Of a stretch of 64,000 nucleotides of DNA, positions 14,026 through 23,689 are shown piece after piece; within the stretch, counting starts at the first letter, position 1, and every line of letters starts with the position of its first letter. Source of the DNA: Haliscomenobacter sp. Its GTDB lineage: Bacteria; Bacteroidota; Bacteroidia; Chitinophagales; Saprospiraceae. Location: contig NZ_JADKCX010000004.1 in the NCBI RefSeq assembly GCF_016718685.1, forward strand, positions 57,288-121,287. The letters are read 5' to 3'. The notes below the pieces were generated by a model, which did no database searches, was not told where the DNA came from, and saw only the letters and a list, made by a program, of their open reading frames with translations. A program made the position numbers and the translations under genes.

Positions 14026-17000
14026 TCATAGCTTAACTGACCGGAACACCCCATTTTCCCAATCACATCCAACACCGCCCTAGCCGCCTTCAAACTCGCC
14101 ACCCCATCTTTCACCAAGATAAAATGCTGGTGCGACTGCTTAAAACTAAGCCCATGCTCCTTCCCCTTTGCGCCCACGAAGGCCACAATCTTATGAAACA
14201 TCGGACTTTCATAAAAAGCGGACTGCGGGTTTTCCACAAAATAGCAGCGCAGTTTTTCATTTTTGAGGATCACCCGTTCAAAGCCCAGGCGTTTGCAGGT
14301 CCAGCGTAGGCGCAGGCCTTCGAACAGTTCCTTTACCTCGGCGGGTAGGCGACCAAAGCGGTCGCGAAGGTTGCTTTGGAACGCTTCGACCTGATCTTCG
14401 GTTTCCAGGCGGTCCAATTCGGTGTACAAATTGAGGCGCTCCTGGATGCTGGTCACGTAGCGTTCGGGGATGAGCATTTCCACGTCGGTTTCGATGGTTA
14501 CCTCGCGCACGTACTTGCGGTCGGTTTTTTCGAGTTCTTCGGCGAACACGTCTTTGAACTCCGTTTCTTTCAATTCGATGATCGCCTCTTCCAGGATTTT
14601 CTGGTAGGTTTCGTAACCAATGTCTACGATGAAGCCACTTTGTTCGGCGCCGAGCAAGTTGCCCGCTCCCCGAATGTCGAGGTCGCGCATAGCGATGTGG
14701 AAGCCACTGCCCAAATCCGAAAACTCCTCCAGGGTGCGCAGGCGTTTGCGGGCATCGCTGGTGAGGGTCGACATCGGCGGGCTAAACAGGTAACAGTACG
14801 CCTTTTTGTTGCTCCGACCCACGCGGCCCCGCAATTGATGCAGGTCACTCATGCCAAACTGGTGGGCATTGTTGATGAGCATGGTATTGGCGTTGGAAAT
14901 GTCCAGCCCGGTTTCAATGATGTTGGTACACACCAGTACATCGTATTGCTTATCAATAAAATCCACCAGGGTTTTTTCCAGTTTGTCCGACTCCATCTGA
15001 CCGTGAGCCGAGGCCACTTCCACATCCGGGCAAAGGCGGCGGATCATCATTTCGACCTCGGCCAGGTTTTTGACTCGATTGTGTACAAAAAACACCTGTC
15101 CACCGCGGTTTACCTCGTAATAAATCGCCTCCTTGATGATGTCTTCGCTGAAAATGCGTACTTCGGTATGGATGGGTTGGCGGTTGGGTGGTGGCGTGCG
15201 AATGATCGAGAGGTCGCGTGCAGCCATCAAGGAAAACTGCAAGGTACGCGGGATGGGTGTGGCGGTTAGCGTCAGCGTATCCACATTGACTTTGAAGTTG
15301 CGGAGTTTTTCTTTGGAGGCCACCCCAAATTTTTGCTCCTCATCAATGATCAACAAGCCCAGGTCCTTAAACTTCACTTCCTGATTGAGCAGGGCCTGGG
15401 TGCCAATGATCAGGTCAATTTTGCCCTCGCGGAGTCTTTCGAAAATTTGTTTTTTCTCGCCAGCCGTGCGGAAACGGTTCACGTAATCCACCGTTGCCGA
15501 AAAATCTTTGAGGCGATCCCCAAAGGTTTTGGCGTGTTGCAGCGCCAAAATCGTGGTCGGCACCAACACCGCCACCTGTTTCCCATCCAAAATCGCTTTG
15601 AACGCCGCCCGAATGGCCACCTCCGTTTTGCCAAAACCCACGTCACCGCAAATCAGACGATCCATGGGGTAGGGTTTGGTCATATCGGCCTTCGTATCGA
15701 TGGTGGCCTGGAGTTGATCGGGCGTATCTTCGTAGATGAAGGAGGATTCCAGCTCCACCTGCATGTAGTTATCCGGAGCAAAGGCAAATCCAGGAGAAGC
15801 CTTGCGCTGGGCGTAAAGCTTGATCAATTCTCCCGCAATGTCCTTGACTTTTTTCTTGGTTTTGGCCTTGAGGTTGCGCCAGGCATCCGAGCCCAATTTG
15901 TTCAGTTGGGGCGGCGTACCCTCCTTGCCCACGTACTTGGCAATTTTGTGCAACGAGTTGATGCTGACGTACAGGAGGTCGTTGTTTTTGTACACCAGGC
16001 GCACACATTCCTGCACGTGGCCATTGACATTGATGGTTTGCAGCCCTTTGAATTGGCCAATGCCGTGATCGATGTGGGTCACAAAATCACCCGGTTGCAA
16101 GTCACGCAACAAACGCAGATTCAAGGCTTGTTCTTTGCTATACCCTTGCCGCAGTTTGTAGCGGTGGAAACGTTCAAAAACCTGGTGGTCGGTATAACAA
16201 GCCACTTTGAGCGTAGCGTCCAGGAAGCCTTCGTGTAGTCCCTGCACAATCGGATAAAAATTCTACTTTGGCGCGCAGGTCTTCAAAAATGGCGTAAAAG
16301 CGCTCGACCTGTTTGGGGTTTTCGGTGAAAAGGTAATTGGTCAGCTCTGCGGCGGTGTTGGCGTGCAGGTTTTCGATCAACAAATCGAAGTTGCGGTTGA
16401 AACTGGGTTGGGGTTTGCCTCCGTATTGGATTTGTGCGGTACTTTCCAAAGGCTGCGGCGCATTGGAAAGCAAGATGAGCGGGTGCAGCCGCACATCTTC
16501 CACCACGTCTGTGGGAAACAAAAAGGCGCGATCGCGGAACACTTCGGCCAGTTCACCTTCATCCAAAATCGAAATGGTTTTGGCAAACTTTTCGGCGTCT
16601 TCAAAGCAGCGTTGCAAACGATCAATCAACACCTGAAAATCGCGAATCCAGATGACCGTATCTTCCTTGAGTACCCGAAACAGGGATACTTTGTCTTCTT
16701 GTTTAAAGCGGGTATTGATGTTGGGGACAATCGAAACCCTGCTGATGTTTTGCGCCGAAAGTTGCGTGAGCGGATTAAAAGTACGGATGCTTTCTACCTC
16801 ATCGTCAAACAATTCAACACGATAGGGAGGTCGTTGCCAAAAGAAAAAATATCGATGATGCCGCCCCGGAGAGAGAATTGACCGGGTTCAAACACAAATT
16901 CTTCGCGGGTAAACTTGTACTCAATCAATACATCCATCAAAAACTCGGGATCCAGTTTTTCACCCACGGCAATTTCAATGCGGGATTTACTCAAGACTTC

Positions 17001-17410
17001 CGGGGATACCACGCGCTCAAACAACGCCTCCGGATACGTCACAATCAATTGCCCCCGTCCGGCATTGCTGACGGCGTTGATGGTTTCGGTGCGTTCCAGT
17101 ACGTTGGTTTGGTTCAATTCGTCAAAACGCAGCGGCTGCTTGAAAGAGTCCGGAAAAAAATGCACGCGCTTTTGCCCAAACAGTGCGGCGAGGTCATTTT
17201 GCCAATACGCCGCTTCTTCTTTATTGTCGGCCACAATCAAGTGATTGGCCGGGTGTTGGTGGTATACGCCTGCAACGACAAAGCTCAATTGGGCACCCAC
17301 CAGTTCCAGTAACTTGACCCGTGCCGGGGTTTCATTTTGAGTTCTTGTACGATGGACGTCGTGCGGGTGTCCTGCCGATATAAGTCGAGTAAAGTCTGTA
17401 GATTTTTCAC
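14026..17410 (-). CDS. mfd: Transcription-repair coupling factor, frame broken three times
   Basis: Mfd is the DNA translocase that removes stalled RNA polymerase at lesions and recruits UvrA. The gene can be traced from a GTG at 17410 (VKNLQTLLDLYRQDTR) with shifts near 17330, 16810 and 16247. The UvrB-like N-terminal module includes RGGIIDIFSFGNDLP. The CarD-like RNA-polymerase interaction domain contains LQPGDFVTHIDHGIGQFKGL. The SF2 motor has ICGDVGFGKTEVA (Walker A), LLIIDEEQKFGV (DEEQ box), TLTATPIPRTL and QLRGRVGRSNKKAYCYL. The C-terminal TRCF domain begins near ETDVEMLIPERYV. The stop is uncertain because the last residues enter the corrupted stretch; an out-of-frame TGA lies at 14026-14028. 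A conserved gene broken three times by single bases is best explained by sequence errors. Confidence 0.9.
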
Positions 17411-17473
17411 AGGTGCAAAGATAATGAAATTGGGAAACGGGATGGGGCAATGCGCAGTTCATTATCTTCACAA

Positions 17474-17515
17474 AAAAAGTGGCATCGAATATCCAACAAC
17501 CCGATGCCACTTTTT
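17474..17515. terminator. Bidirectional-looking terminator between mfd and the beta-lactamase-fold gene
   Basis: AAAAAGTGGCATCG (17474-17487) and CGATGCCACTTTTT (17502-17515) are perfect 14-bp arms around a 14-nt loop. On the minus strand a T-run follows, so it ends the upstream minus-strand gene (stop codon at 17527). Confidence 0.8.
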
Positions 17516-17526
17516 ATCCACAAATC

Positions 17527-19209
17527 CTAGTTAGAAATACGCGTTAAAGGAACCGCGATCACCTTTTTTTCCACAGGTGGAATGCCATTCAACACCTGCA
17601 CCAAAGTTTGATGATGACTCTGGATGGCCATAATTTCGTTTACTTCTACGGCTTGGTTGTTTGTACTAACAAAACGAATGCGGATGGTTTGGCCTTTCAA
17701 AGAGCCGCCGCTGAATTGATACACGTTGCGGTAGGTACCTGGAGCGCCTTTGTGCAATAATTTTTCCTGGTTTGATCCATCCACGCTGTAGATCTGGATT
17801 TCTTTGATGTTGTGGCTCGCACCCGCATAACACAATACCAATCCACTAACCGCCCCTTGAGCTGCTACTGCAATGTCTACCGAGGCATTGTTGCTACCTA
17901 TCCATTTAGACGCCAGTTCAGCATCGTTGAGATTTTTGGCATTGATTGGTGACGAGCTTTTCAAGATGTAGTTAAAAGCTTCCATTTGGGGCGTATAAAA
18001 GCCCAACACACCGTTATTGAGGTACATCAGTTTGAGGTTTTCATTCATGCGGTTTACCGCATCAACGCCGATGTCGGTGCTGCCTTGCACATTGGTCATG
18101 GCACAAAAGCCAAACTTTCCTGCTGGCACAAACCAGGCGTGTGCGTAGTTTTTGCCGTGCGACCCATTGTGGTTCAAGACATTCATATCGGGAGCCCAGT
18201 TGCGGGTGGTAACGCCCCAGCCCCCTCTGGCGGTATTGCGCATGTTGTTGAGTTTGTTGAGGTACAGGTCGAGGTTCATATTGTTCAGAATGCCTACGCG
18301 GCCAGGAGCACCGGGCATCAGCTCAATCAAATATTTACCCATGTCACGCGGAGAAATGGCCACGTGCCCTGCCGGCGCAGCTACGTTGTAGCGGTCCCAA
18401 TCGCTGTAGGGAACGGGTACGTTGCCAACGCCATTGTTTTGGTGAAACATGGGGTCTTTGACATTGTTGTAATCATAGGTTGAAATAAAACCCGCACCCA
18501 TGTGAAGGGGGTTGTAGATGTACTCTGCCACCAGGGTTTCCCAGGTTTTTTTCATTCTGCTTTGAATCATGTTGGCAGCAACTACGGGTCCAAGGTTGCT
18601 GTAGTCATTGGCAGGCTGAGGAGCAAGTTTGAGATTTTTGCGCATGTGCTCGTTGCGGCCACAAAACATGTATTGGATGAAATTGGATTTGTCACAAGCG
18701 CTGCTTTCATCGCCACTTCTGGGTAATCCAGACTGATGAGTAGTCAACTCCGCCAAAGTTTTATCCAGGTAAGCGGCTTGAATGCCCCGCTCTTGAGCCA
18801 GTTCAGGGAAAACATCCTTGATTTTGGTGTTCCAGCTCAATACGATGTTGCCCTGCTGCTGTTGTTGCTGTTGCTGCTGTTGTGGTAGTGCAATGACCTG
18901 AGCAGTGTTTTGGATCGCTTTGGCCACCACCAGTGCGGTAAACGTTTTGGAAATGGAGCCAATTGGGAAACGGTCGTTGTCGGTCACATTGATGTTCGTG
19001 CCTTCTTTGCGCACTCCCGTGGCTCCAGCGGCCTTGATTTGGCCATCGTACACCAGAACTCCCCCCAGCGCGGGTACTTTTGATTCATTGCGGACTTTGG
19101 AAAGAGTATGGCGAAAACATACTTCTACGCCATTTTGGGCAGATACAATAGGGGTATTTACACTCAAACTTGCGATGCCCACGACGTAGAAAAAGGATTT
19201 GGTTTTCAT
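17527..19209 (-). CDS. Serine beta-lactamase-fold hydrolase (beta-lactamase/transpeptidase-like), exported
   Basis: The 560-residue protein has a signal peptide ending near SAQNG. The class C beta-lactamase / D-alanyl-D-alanine carboxypeptidase-like fold is shown by FPIGSISKTFTAL (SxxK, Ser85 and Lys88), the YSN motif in ANDYSNLGP, and a late HNGSHGKN segment in the position of KTG. Most such proteins are peptidases or esterases rather than true beta-lactamases. A run of ten glutamines (residues 110-119, mixed CAA/CAG codons) is inserted between the SxxK helix and the next strand. Residues about 420-540 form an extra C-terminal beta domain, possibly for binding. The substrate is unknown. The frame is intact. 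Confidence 0.85.
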   Translation of the reverse strand: MKTKSFFYVVGIASLSVNTPIVSAQNGVEVCFRHTLSKVRNESKVPALGGVLVYDGQIKAAGATGVRKEGTNINVTDNDRFPIGSISKTFTALVVAKAIQNTAQVIALPQQQQQQQQQQGNIVLSWNTKIKDVFPELAQERGIQAAYLDKTLAELTTHQSGLPRSGDESSACDKSNFIQYMFCGRNEHMRKNLKLAPQPANDYSNLGPVVAANMIQSRMKKTWETLVAEYIYNPLHMGAGFISTYDYNNVKDPMFHQNNGVGNVPVPYSDWDRYNVAAPAGHVAISPRDMGKYLIELMPGAPGRVGILNNMNLDLYLNKLNNMRNTARGGWGVTTRNWAPDMNVLNHNGSHGKNYAHAWFVPAGKFGFCAMTNVQGSTDIGVDAVNRMNENLKLMYLNNGVLGFYTPQMEAFNYILKSSSPINAKNLNDAELASKWIGSNNASVDIAVAAQGAVSGLVLCYAGASHNIKEIQIYSVDGSNQEKLLHKGAPGTYRNVYQFSGGSLKGQTIRIRFVSTNNQAVEVNEIMAIQSHHQTLVQVLNGIPPVEKKVIAVPLTRISN

Positions 19210-19305
19210 CTAAAAACAGATTTTAGGTGTTGGAAATTTTGGAGTTTATTGCTTCAAGTGTGTTGAAAACAAAAATCCGTTCCAAGCGTCCTAAAAAAAA
19301 CTGTC

Positions 19306-20040
19306 TTAAACCTTTGGCAAAACCTGCTCCAACACCCCCTCCGCCTGCTCCAACTGCGGAATTTTACCCACATCCATCCAAATGTCTTCGTCGTGCGGAT
19401 AAGCCAGGATGCGCTCGGTGGCTGAAGTGCTGAGGTAAGTATCAATGATGGAAAAAACCGACTGATCCTCCGGAAAAAAATCAAAGATGCGTGGACTTAT
19501 CGCGTGGATGCCACTAAAACACAGGTGCTGCAAATTGTCCTCCGCCCGAGACAGCCGCGTTTCTCCGGTTTTTTCATTGCGCCAGCCACAGAGTTGCCCG
19601 GTAGGATTAAACAAAAAATACCGCGAACTTTCCCGTTGCCGCACCGCCAGGGTGGCCAGGGCATCATTTTTCAAGTGGGTTTGATAGAACTTGTGTAAAT
19701 CCAGGTTGGTGATGGCGTCGGCATTGGTGAGTAAAAAAGGTTCATCACGCAAAAACCAGGCTGCTTTTTTGAGTCCCCCCCCAGTATCCAGCAACAAATC
19801 CCGTTCATCCGAGACTTGGATGTTGATGCCAAAATGGTCGTTGCGCTGCAAAAAATCGATGATTTGCTGCCCAAAATGATGAATGTTGACGATGATGTCG
19901 CGGCAGCCCGCCGCTTTGAGCCGAAGAATGGCGATTTCCAGCAGGGGATGGCCTTTGATGGGCACGAGCGCCTTGGGCAGGGCATCGGTGATGGGGCGAA
20001 GTCGGGTGCCGAGGCCGGCAGCGAAGATCATGGCGCGCAT
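19306..20040 (-). CDS. Sugar-1-phosphate nucleotidyltransferase (MurU-like)
   Basis: The 244-residue protein opens with MRAMIFAAGLGTRLRPITDALPKAL, the nucleotide-binding signature of NDP-sugar pyrophosphorylases (G-x-G-T-R-(x)4-PK). LLLDTGGGLKKA and LLTNADAITNLDL supply the sugar and metal-binding parts, and IWMDVGKIPQL the C-terminal end. Its short length fits MurU-type N-acetylmuramate-1-phosphate uridylyltransferases of peptidoglycan recycling, but other sugar substrates are possible. It is on the minus strand, 118 bp after the oxidoreductase gene, with a long inverted repeat in the gap. No kinase partner (AmgK-like) is adjacent. Confidence 0.85.
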   Translation of the reverse strand: MRAMIFAAGLGTRLRPITDALPKALVPIKGHPLLEIAILRLKAAGCRDIIVNIHHFGQQIIDFLQRNDHFGINIQVSDERDLLLDTGGGLKKAAWFLRDEPFLLTNADAITNLDLHKFYQTHLKNDALATLAVRQRESSRYFLFNPTGQLCGWRNEKTGETRLSRAEDNLQHLCFSGIHAISPRIFDFFPEDQSVFSIIDTYLSTSATERILAYPHDEDIWMDVGKIPQLEQAEGVLEQVLPKV

Positions 20041-20053
20041 AAGAAAGTTGAAT

Positions 20054-20146
20054 GGTTGAAAAGTTGAAGGTTCCAGTGGTTCAAGATTGACTTAGACAGA
20101 GCCTCGTCTAATGCTGCTGCGGCAGCCAACCTTCAACTTTTCAACC
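20054..20146. repeat. Long intergenic inverted repeat (GTTGAAGGTT type)
   Basis: Perfect 19-bp arms, 20054-20072 and 20128-20146 (AACCTTCAACTTTTCAACC and its complement), separated by 55 bp. They lie between two minus-strand genes and could end or stabilise transcripts. Similar word-like inverted repeats occur in other gaps of this window. Confidence 0.7.
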
Positions 20147-20158
20147 TTTAACTTTAAA

Positions 20159-21307
20159 CTAAAATTTCACCCACTTCGCAGTGGACTTTCCAGATTCAAT
20201 TACTTTTTCAATAAAGCGCATGCCACGTACTCCATCGGAAACCGTTGGAAAATCGAGCAATGGGTCAGGCGCTTCACCAGCCATACGGGCTTGTACCGCC
20301 AGCGCAAAATTGCGGTAGATGTTGGCAAAAGCCTCCAAATAGCCCTCTGGATGACCCGCAGGCACCCGAATGTGGGCATTTGCCTCCGGGCTGAGTGGCG
20401 TGATTTTGGGGCGGTAAATTTCTTTGGGTTTGTCCAGGCGGGTAACCAGCAGGGTATTCGGTTCTTCCTGTTTCCAGTACAAGCCGCCTTTTTCCCCGTA
20501 CACCCGGATGTTCAGGCCATTTTCTTCTCCAGCTGAAATTTGGCTGGCGTGCAAAATGCCTTTGGCGCCGTTGTCAAAATGCAAGAGCACGTTGCCGTCG
20601 TCATCGAGCAGTCGGCCTTCCACAAAAATGCTGATGTCGGCGCACATCTCGGTGATTTGTAGTCCGGTGACGTATTCCGCCAGGTTTTCGGCGTGGGTAC
20701 CGATATCGCCCATGGCGCCTGCAATCCCGGATTGAGCGGGGTCGGTGCGCCAAATGGCTTGCTTGTAGTTGTTGTCTTCCTCTTTTTTGGACAGCCAGCC
20801 TTGTGGGTATTCCACCACTACCTTACGGATTTTGCCCAGTTCTCCACTGCGCACCATCGCTCGGGCTTGTTTCACCATTGGGTAGCCGGTGTAGTTGTGG
20901 GTCAAGGCAAAAATCAGCCCCGTTTTTTTCACCAGTGCCTCCAGTTCCAGGGCTTCTTCCATGGTGAAGGCCAAGGGTTTGTCACAAACCACGTGAAAGC
21001 CGTTTTCCAACGCCATTTTGGCCGGGCCGAAGTGGACGTGGTTGGGGGTTACAATCGACACGAAGTCCATGCGTTCTCCTTCGGGCAAGAGCAACTCTTT
21101 TTCAATCATTTCCTGGTAAGTTCCATACACGCGGTTGGCAGGAATATACAGGTCTTCACCCGAAAGCCTGGAGCGCTCGGGGTCGCTGCTGAATGCGCCA
21201 CAAACCAATTCGATATGGCCATCAATGGCTGCGCCAATGCGGTGGACTCCTCCAATGAAGGCGCCCCGACCACCGCCAACCATTCCCATTCTTATTTTGC
21301 GTTTCAT
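20159..21307 (-). CDS. Gfo/Idh/MocA-family oxidoreductase
   Basis: NAD(P)-dependent sugar dehydrogenase-like protein of 382 residues. The Rossmann start is MGMVGGGRGAFIGGVHRIG, the family motif VVCDKPLAFTMEEA is near residues 104-117, and the C-terminal alpha/beta domain includes GDIGTHAENLAEYVTG with the usual His. It has no signal peptide. It precedes an MFS transporter and a DUF1080 protein on the same strand; this trio is typical of loci that oxidise, cleave or import 3-keto sugars. The exact sugar is unknown. The frame is intact. Confidence 0.92.
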   Translation of the reverse strand: MKRKIRMGMVGGGRGAFIGGVHRIGAAIDGHIELVCGAFSSDPERSRLSGEDLYIPANRVYGTYQEMIEKELLLPEGERMDFVSIVTPNHVHFGPAKMALENGFHVVCDKPLAFTMEEALELEALVKKTGLIFALTHNYTGYPMVKQARAMVRSGELGKIRKVVVEYPQGWLSKKEEDNNYKQAIWRTDPAQSGIAGAMGDIGTHAENLAEYVTGLQITEMCADISIFVEGRLLDDDGNVLLHFDNGAKGILHASQISAGEENGLNIRVYGEKGGLYWKQEEPNTLLVTRLDKPKEIYRPKITPLSPEANAHIRVPAGHPEGYLEAFANIYRNFALAVQARMAGEAPDPLLDFPTVSDGVRGMRFIEKVIESGKSTAKWVKF

Positions 21308-21338
21308 GATCCGTAGGTGTTAAAATTTTGGATAAAGA

Positions 21339-21377
21339 TAAGCCTGAGGAACGATTTTTGCCGCATCCTCAGGCTTA
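21339..21377 (-). terminator. Hairpin between the MFS and oxidoreductase genes
   Basis: TAAGCCTGAGG (21339-21349) and CCTCAGGCTTA (21367-21377) are perfect 11-bp arms. No long T-run follows on the minus strand, so termination strength is uncertain. A REP-like hairpin is next to it. Confidence 0.5.
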
Positions 21378-21382
21378 ATTAA

Positions 21383-21401
21383 CCCACGATTTTTTTGTGG
21401 G
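21383..21401. repeat. REP-like hairpin 3
   Basis: AACCCACGATTTTTTTGTGGGACT: CCCAC and GTGGG arms with a weaker inner stem, sharing the AACCCACGA...GTGGGA frame of the hairpins next to the transposase at the window start. It is the most degenerate of the four copies. Confidence 0.55.
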
Positions 21402-21468
21402 ACTTGCGATGTTGTAAGCTATAGAAGCTGAAAAAAGACTGATGTTAAGAGGAATAAAAAAAGACTAT

Positions 21469-22668
21469 TTAACTTTTTCCTTTTTTCACCCAAAAAAACA
21501 GAATGGTAAACAGCACAATCAATATACCCGGGAATAAGACCATGGTTCCCAAAGTAGCCTGACCGGCTACCAATTCCAGTTCATCACCAGTAAGTCCGGT
21601 TGCAGCCGCAGCTGCCTTATCGGAATCAATCCAACGCCCAATAATGGGCTGAAAAATTGATGTGGAGAACATTCCGACTGCACCGATAATCGACATCCCC
21701 AGGGCACCACTGGCTGGTATTTTGTCTGCAATAAAACCAATCATATTAGGCCAGAAATAAGCTACCCCAAATGCGAAGAAAATTGCAGCCACATAGGCCA
21801 TTGCTCCGGTTTGTGTACTGAAAAGAAATACTCCAATGGTAGCAAGAACGGCAGACCCAAGAAGTACCCCGGTCTGATCAAATTTGTGAACTACTTCTCC
21901 ACCAAAATACCTACATACAGCCATCAAACCAGTAACCAAGGCCAGAATCAACATGGGTTGAGCGCCACTCTTTGCCAATATCAAACTCGACCACTGTTGC
22001 GGGCCAAACTCTGATATTGCGGTTAACGCCATACAAACCATCATAAAAATGAACAATGGCGAAAACATCGCTTTAAGGTTCATGGACAAACTGGCCTCTT
22101 CCTTGGTTTTAGCTACCGGCCAATCTTGGCCATAGAACAAGTAAGCATATACCAGGGTAGGAAGTATAATCACCCAAATCTGCGCCTCCCAACCAAAACC
22201 GGCATCAGTCATAAATTTTGAAACCAAGCTACCGATGACTATGCCTCCAGGAAACCACATATGAAAACGATTCAACATTTTGCTCATGGTGTTGCCTTCA
22301 AAAGCGTCTGCAATCATCGGATTACAAGCCGCTTCCGTACATCCATTTCCTATTCCGATGAGCAAAGTGGAAATAAGCAATCCAACGTAGCTGCCGGAAT
22401 AAATAGTCATAAGAATACCGACTGCATGCGCCAAAAAAGCAAACTGCATAATGCGCTTGCCTCCGACTGTGTGATAAATTAATCCACCGATTACCATTGA
22501 AATCGGAAATCCGAGGAACCACATGGAGTTAATATATCCCAATTGTTCAGCTGACAAACCAAGCTCTTCACCAAGCTGGGGTAGAATACCCGCCCTGATG
22601 CTAAAAGACAAGGCGGTCGTGATAAGGGCAAAACAACTGCCGTAAAAAAGTCGTGATTTGTTGATCAT
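21469..22668 (-). CDS. MFS transporter, probably for sugars
   Basis: A 399-residue inner-membrane protein with about 12 hydrophobic segments, beginning FYGSCFALITTALSFSIRAG and ending in a Lys-rich cytoplasmic tail. The loop after TM2 (YHTVGGKRIMQFAF) carries the weak G-x-(R/K)-R-x-type MFS motif. No family-specific substrate signature was recognised. Its place between a Gfo/Idh/MocA oxidoreductase and a DUF1080 hydrolase suggests uptake of a (keto)sugar. The direction of transport is inferred from context. The frame is intact. Confidence 0.88.
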   Translation of the reverse strand: MINKSRLFYGSCFALITTALSFSIRAGILPQLGEELGLSAEQLGYINSMWFLGFPISMVIGGLIYHTVGGKRIMQFAFLAHAVGILMTIYSGSYVGLLISTLLIGIGNGCTEAACNPMIADAFEGNTMSKMLNRFHMWFPGGIVIGSLVSKFMTDAGFGWEAQIWVIILPTLVYAYLFYGQDWPVAKTKEEASLSMNLKAMFSPLFIFMMVCMALTAISEFGPQQWSSLILAKSGAQPMLILALVTGLMAVCRYFGGEVVHKFDQTGVLLGSAVLATIGVFLFSTQTGAMAYVAAIFFAFGVAYFWPNMIGFIADKIPASGALGMSIIGAVGMFSTSIFQPIIGRWIDSDKAAAAATGLTGDELELVAGQATLGTMVLFPGILIVLFTILFFWVKKGKS

Positions 22669-22707
22669 AGCAAGACCGAGTTAAAAGTGTCTGTTGAATG
22701 TTGTTTG

Positions 22708-23469
22708 TTATAGTTTCCGCAGTTTGATGTTGCGGAAGGAGATTCCATCACCGTGGTCTTGCAGACCAATGTGTCCTTTGCGGAATGTGCCAAACTGAGG
22801 GTGATCTTTCCACTTACTCTTGGGGATCAAGGCTTTCCATTCAGCAGAGCCCATCGTAGCAGAAACCACTTTTTTGCCATTCAGCCAATGTTCTACCAAG
22901 TCACCTTTACACACCAGGCGGACTTTGTTCCATTCCCCGACCGGCTTGGCCGTTTGTGGGGTGGCCACATACATATCGTAGAGGCTACAAGCTCGGCGGT
23001 TTTCAAATTTGGCATCGGGGTGACAGTCATTGTCGATGAGTTGTAATTCTGGGCCAGTCTGCCAAGGATAACGAATGGAGGCGTCTTCGTGGATGTGGTA
23101 AATGATGCCACTGTTGCCACATTTGGCAATTTTCCACTCGATGCGCATTTCGTAGTTTTCGTATTCAGCCTCGGTAATGATGTCGCCACCACCACCTACC
23201 TGAAAGCCATCGGCATTTTTGTTGGACACGTCCAGGTACAATACTCCATCGGCTACTTTCCAGCGCTCCCCGATGGTTTGTTTGTTGTAATTGCGCCAAC
23301 CTTTGGTCGTCTTGCCGTCAAAAAGCAACATCCAGCCCGCTGCTTTTTCGGCGGCAGTCAAGGTATTTGAAGCAACTTCTGGCGTAGCTTTTTCATTTTT
23401 CAGCACAAAAGCGGTACCCACTGCAAACGCTGCGAGGATCACGCACAAAAATAGAAATCTGTTCAACAT
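22708..23469 (-). CDS. DUF1080 (3-keto-disaccharide hydrolase) family protein, exported
   Basis: The 253-residue protein has an N-terminal signal/anchor (FLFLCVILAAFAVGTAFVL) followed by one DUF1080 domain with a concanavalin-like jelly-roll fold. Family signatures are WMLLFDGKTTKGWRNY, YENYEMRIEWKIA, NSGIIYHI and HIGLQDHGDGISFRNIKLRKL. Characterised members cleave 3-keto-glycosides or 3-keto-disaccharides. It is first of three minus-strand genes with an MFS transporter and a Gfo/Idh/MocA oxidoreductase, which supports a role outside the inner membrane in keto-sugar use. The frame is intact. Confidence 0.9.
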   Translation of the reverse strand: MLNRFLFLCVILAAFAVGTAFVLKNEKATPEVASNTLTAAEKAAGWMLLFDGKTTKGWRNYNKQTIGERWKVADGVLYLDVSNKNADGFQVGGGGDIITEAEYENYEMRIEWKIAKCGNSGIIYHIHEDASIRYPWQTGPELQLIDNDCHPDAKFENRRACSLYDMYVATPQTAKPVGEWNKVRLVCKGDLVEHWLNGKKVVSATMGSAEWKALIPKSKWKDHPQFGTFRKGHIGLQDHGDGISFRNIKLRKL

Positions 23470-23689
23470 ATGTTTAAGACTTTGAAAATGGCAGAATTGG
23501 GTAGAGTTTAAGTGTTGGTGAGTTCATGGAAAAATTTCAGATAATGTATTCGTCACACTAAGGTAAGCAATGAATTTTATTTTTTGAAAAGAGTTTATCA
23601 CAAAATATTATCAGGATTTTTTTCAAAAAATATCAACTCAGGTTTTCACCCGCTAAAATGCGGAAATTCCTATCTTCCCAGCAAAAAAC

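Noticed and set aside
15333..16238. 301-codon plus-strand frame inside mfd
   Set aside because: Antisense shadow of the helicase-domain coding sequence.
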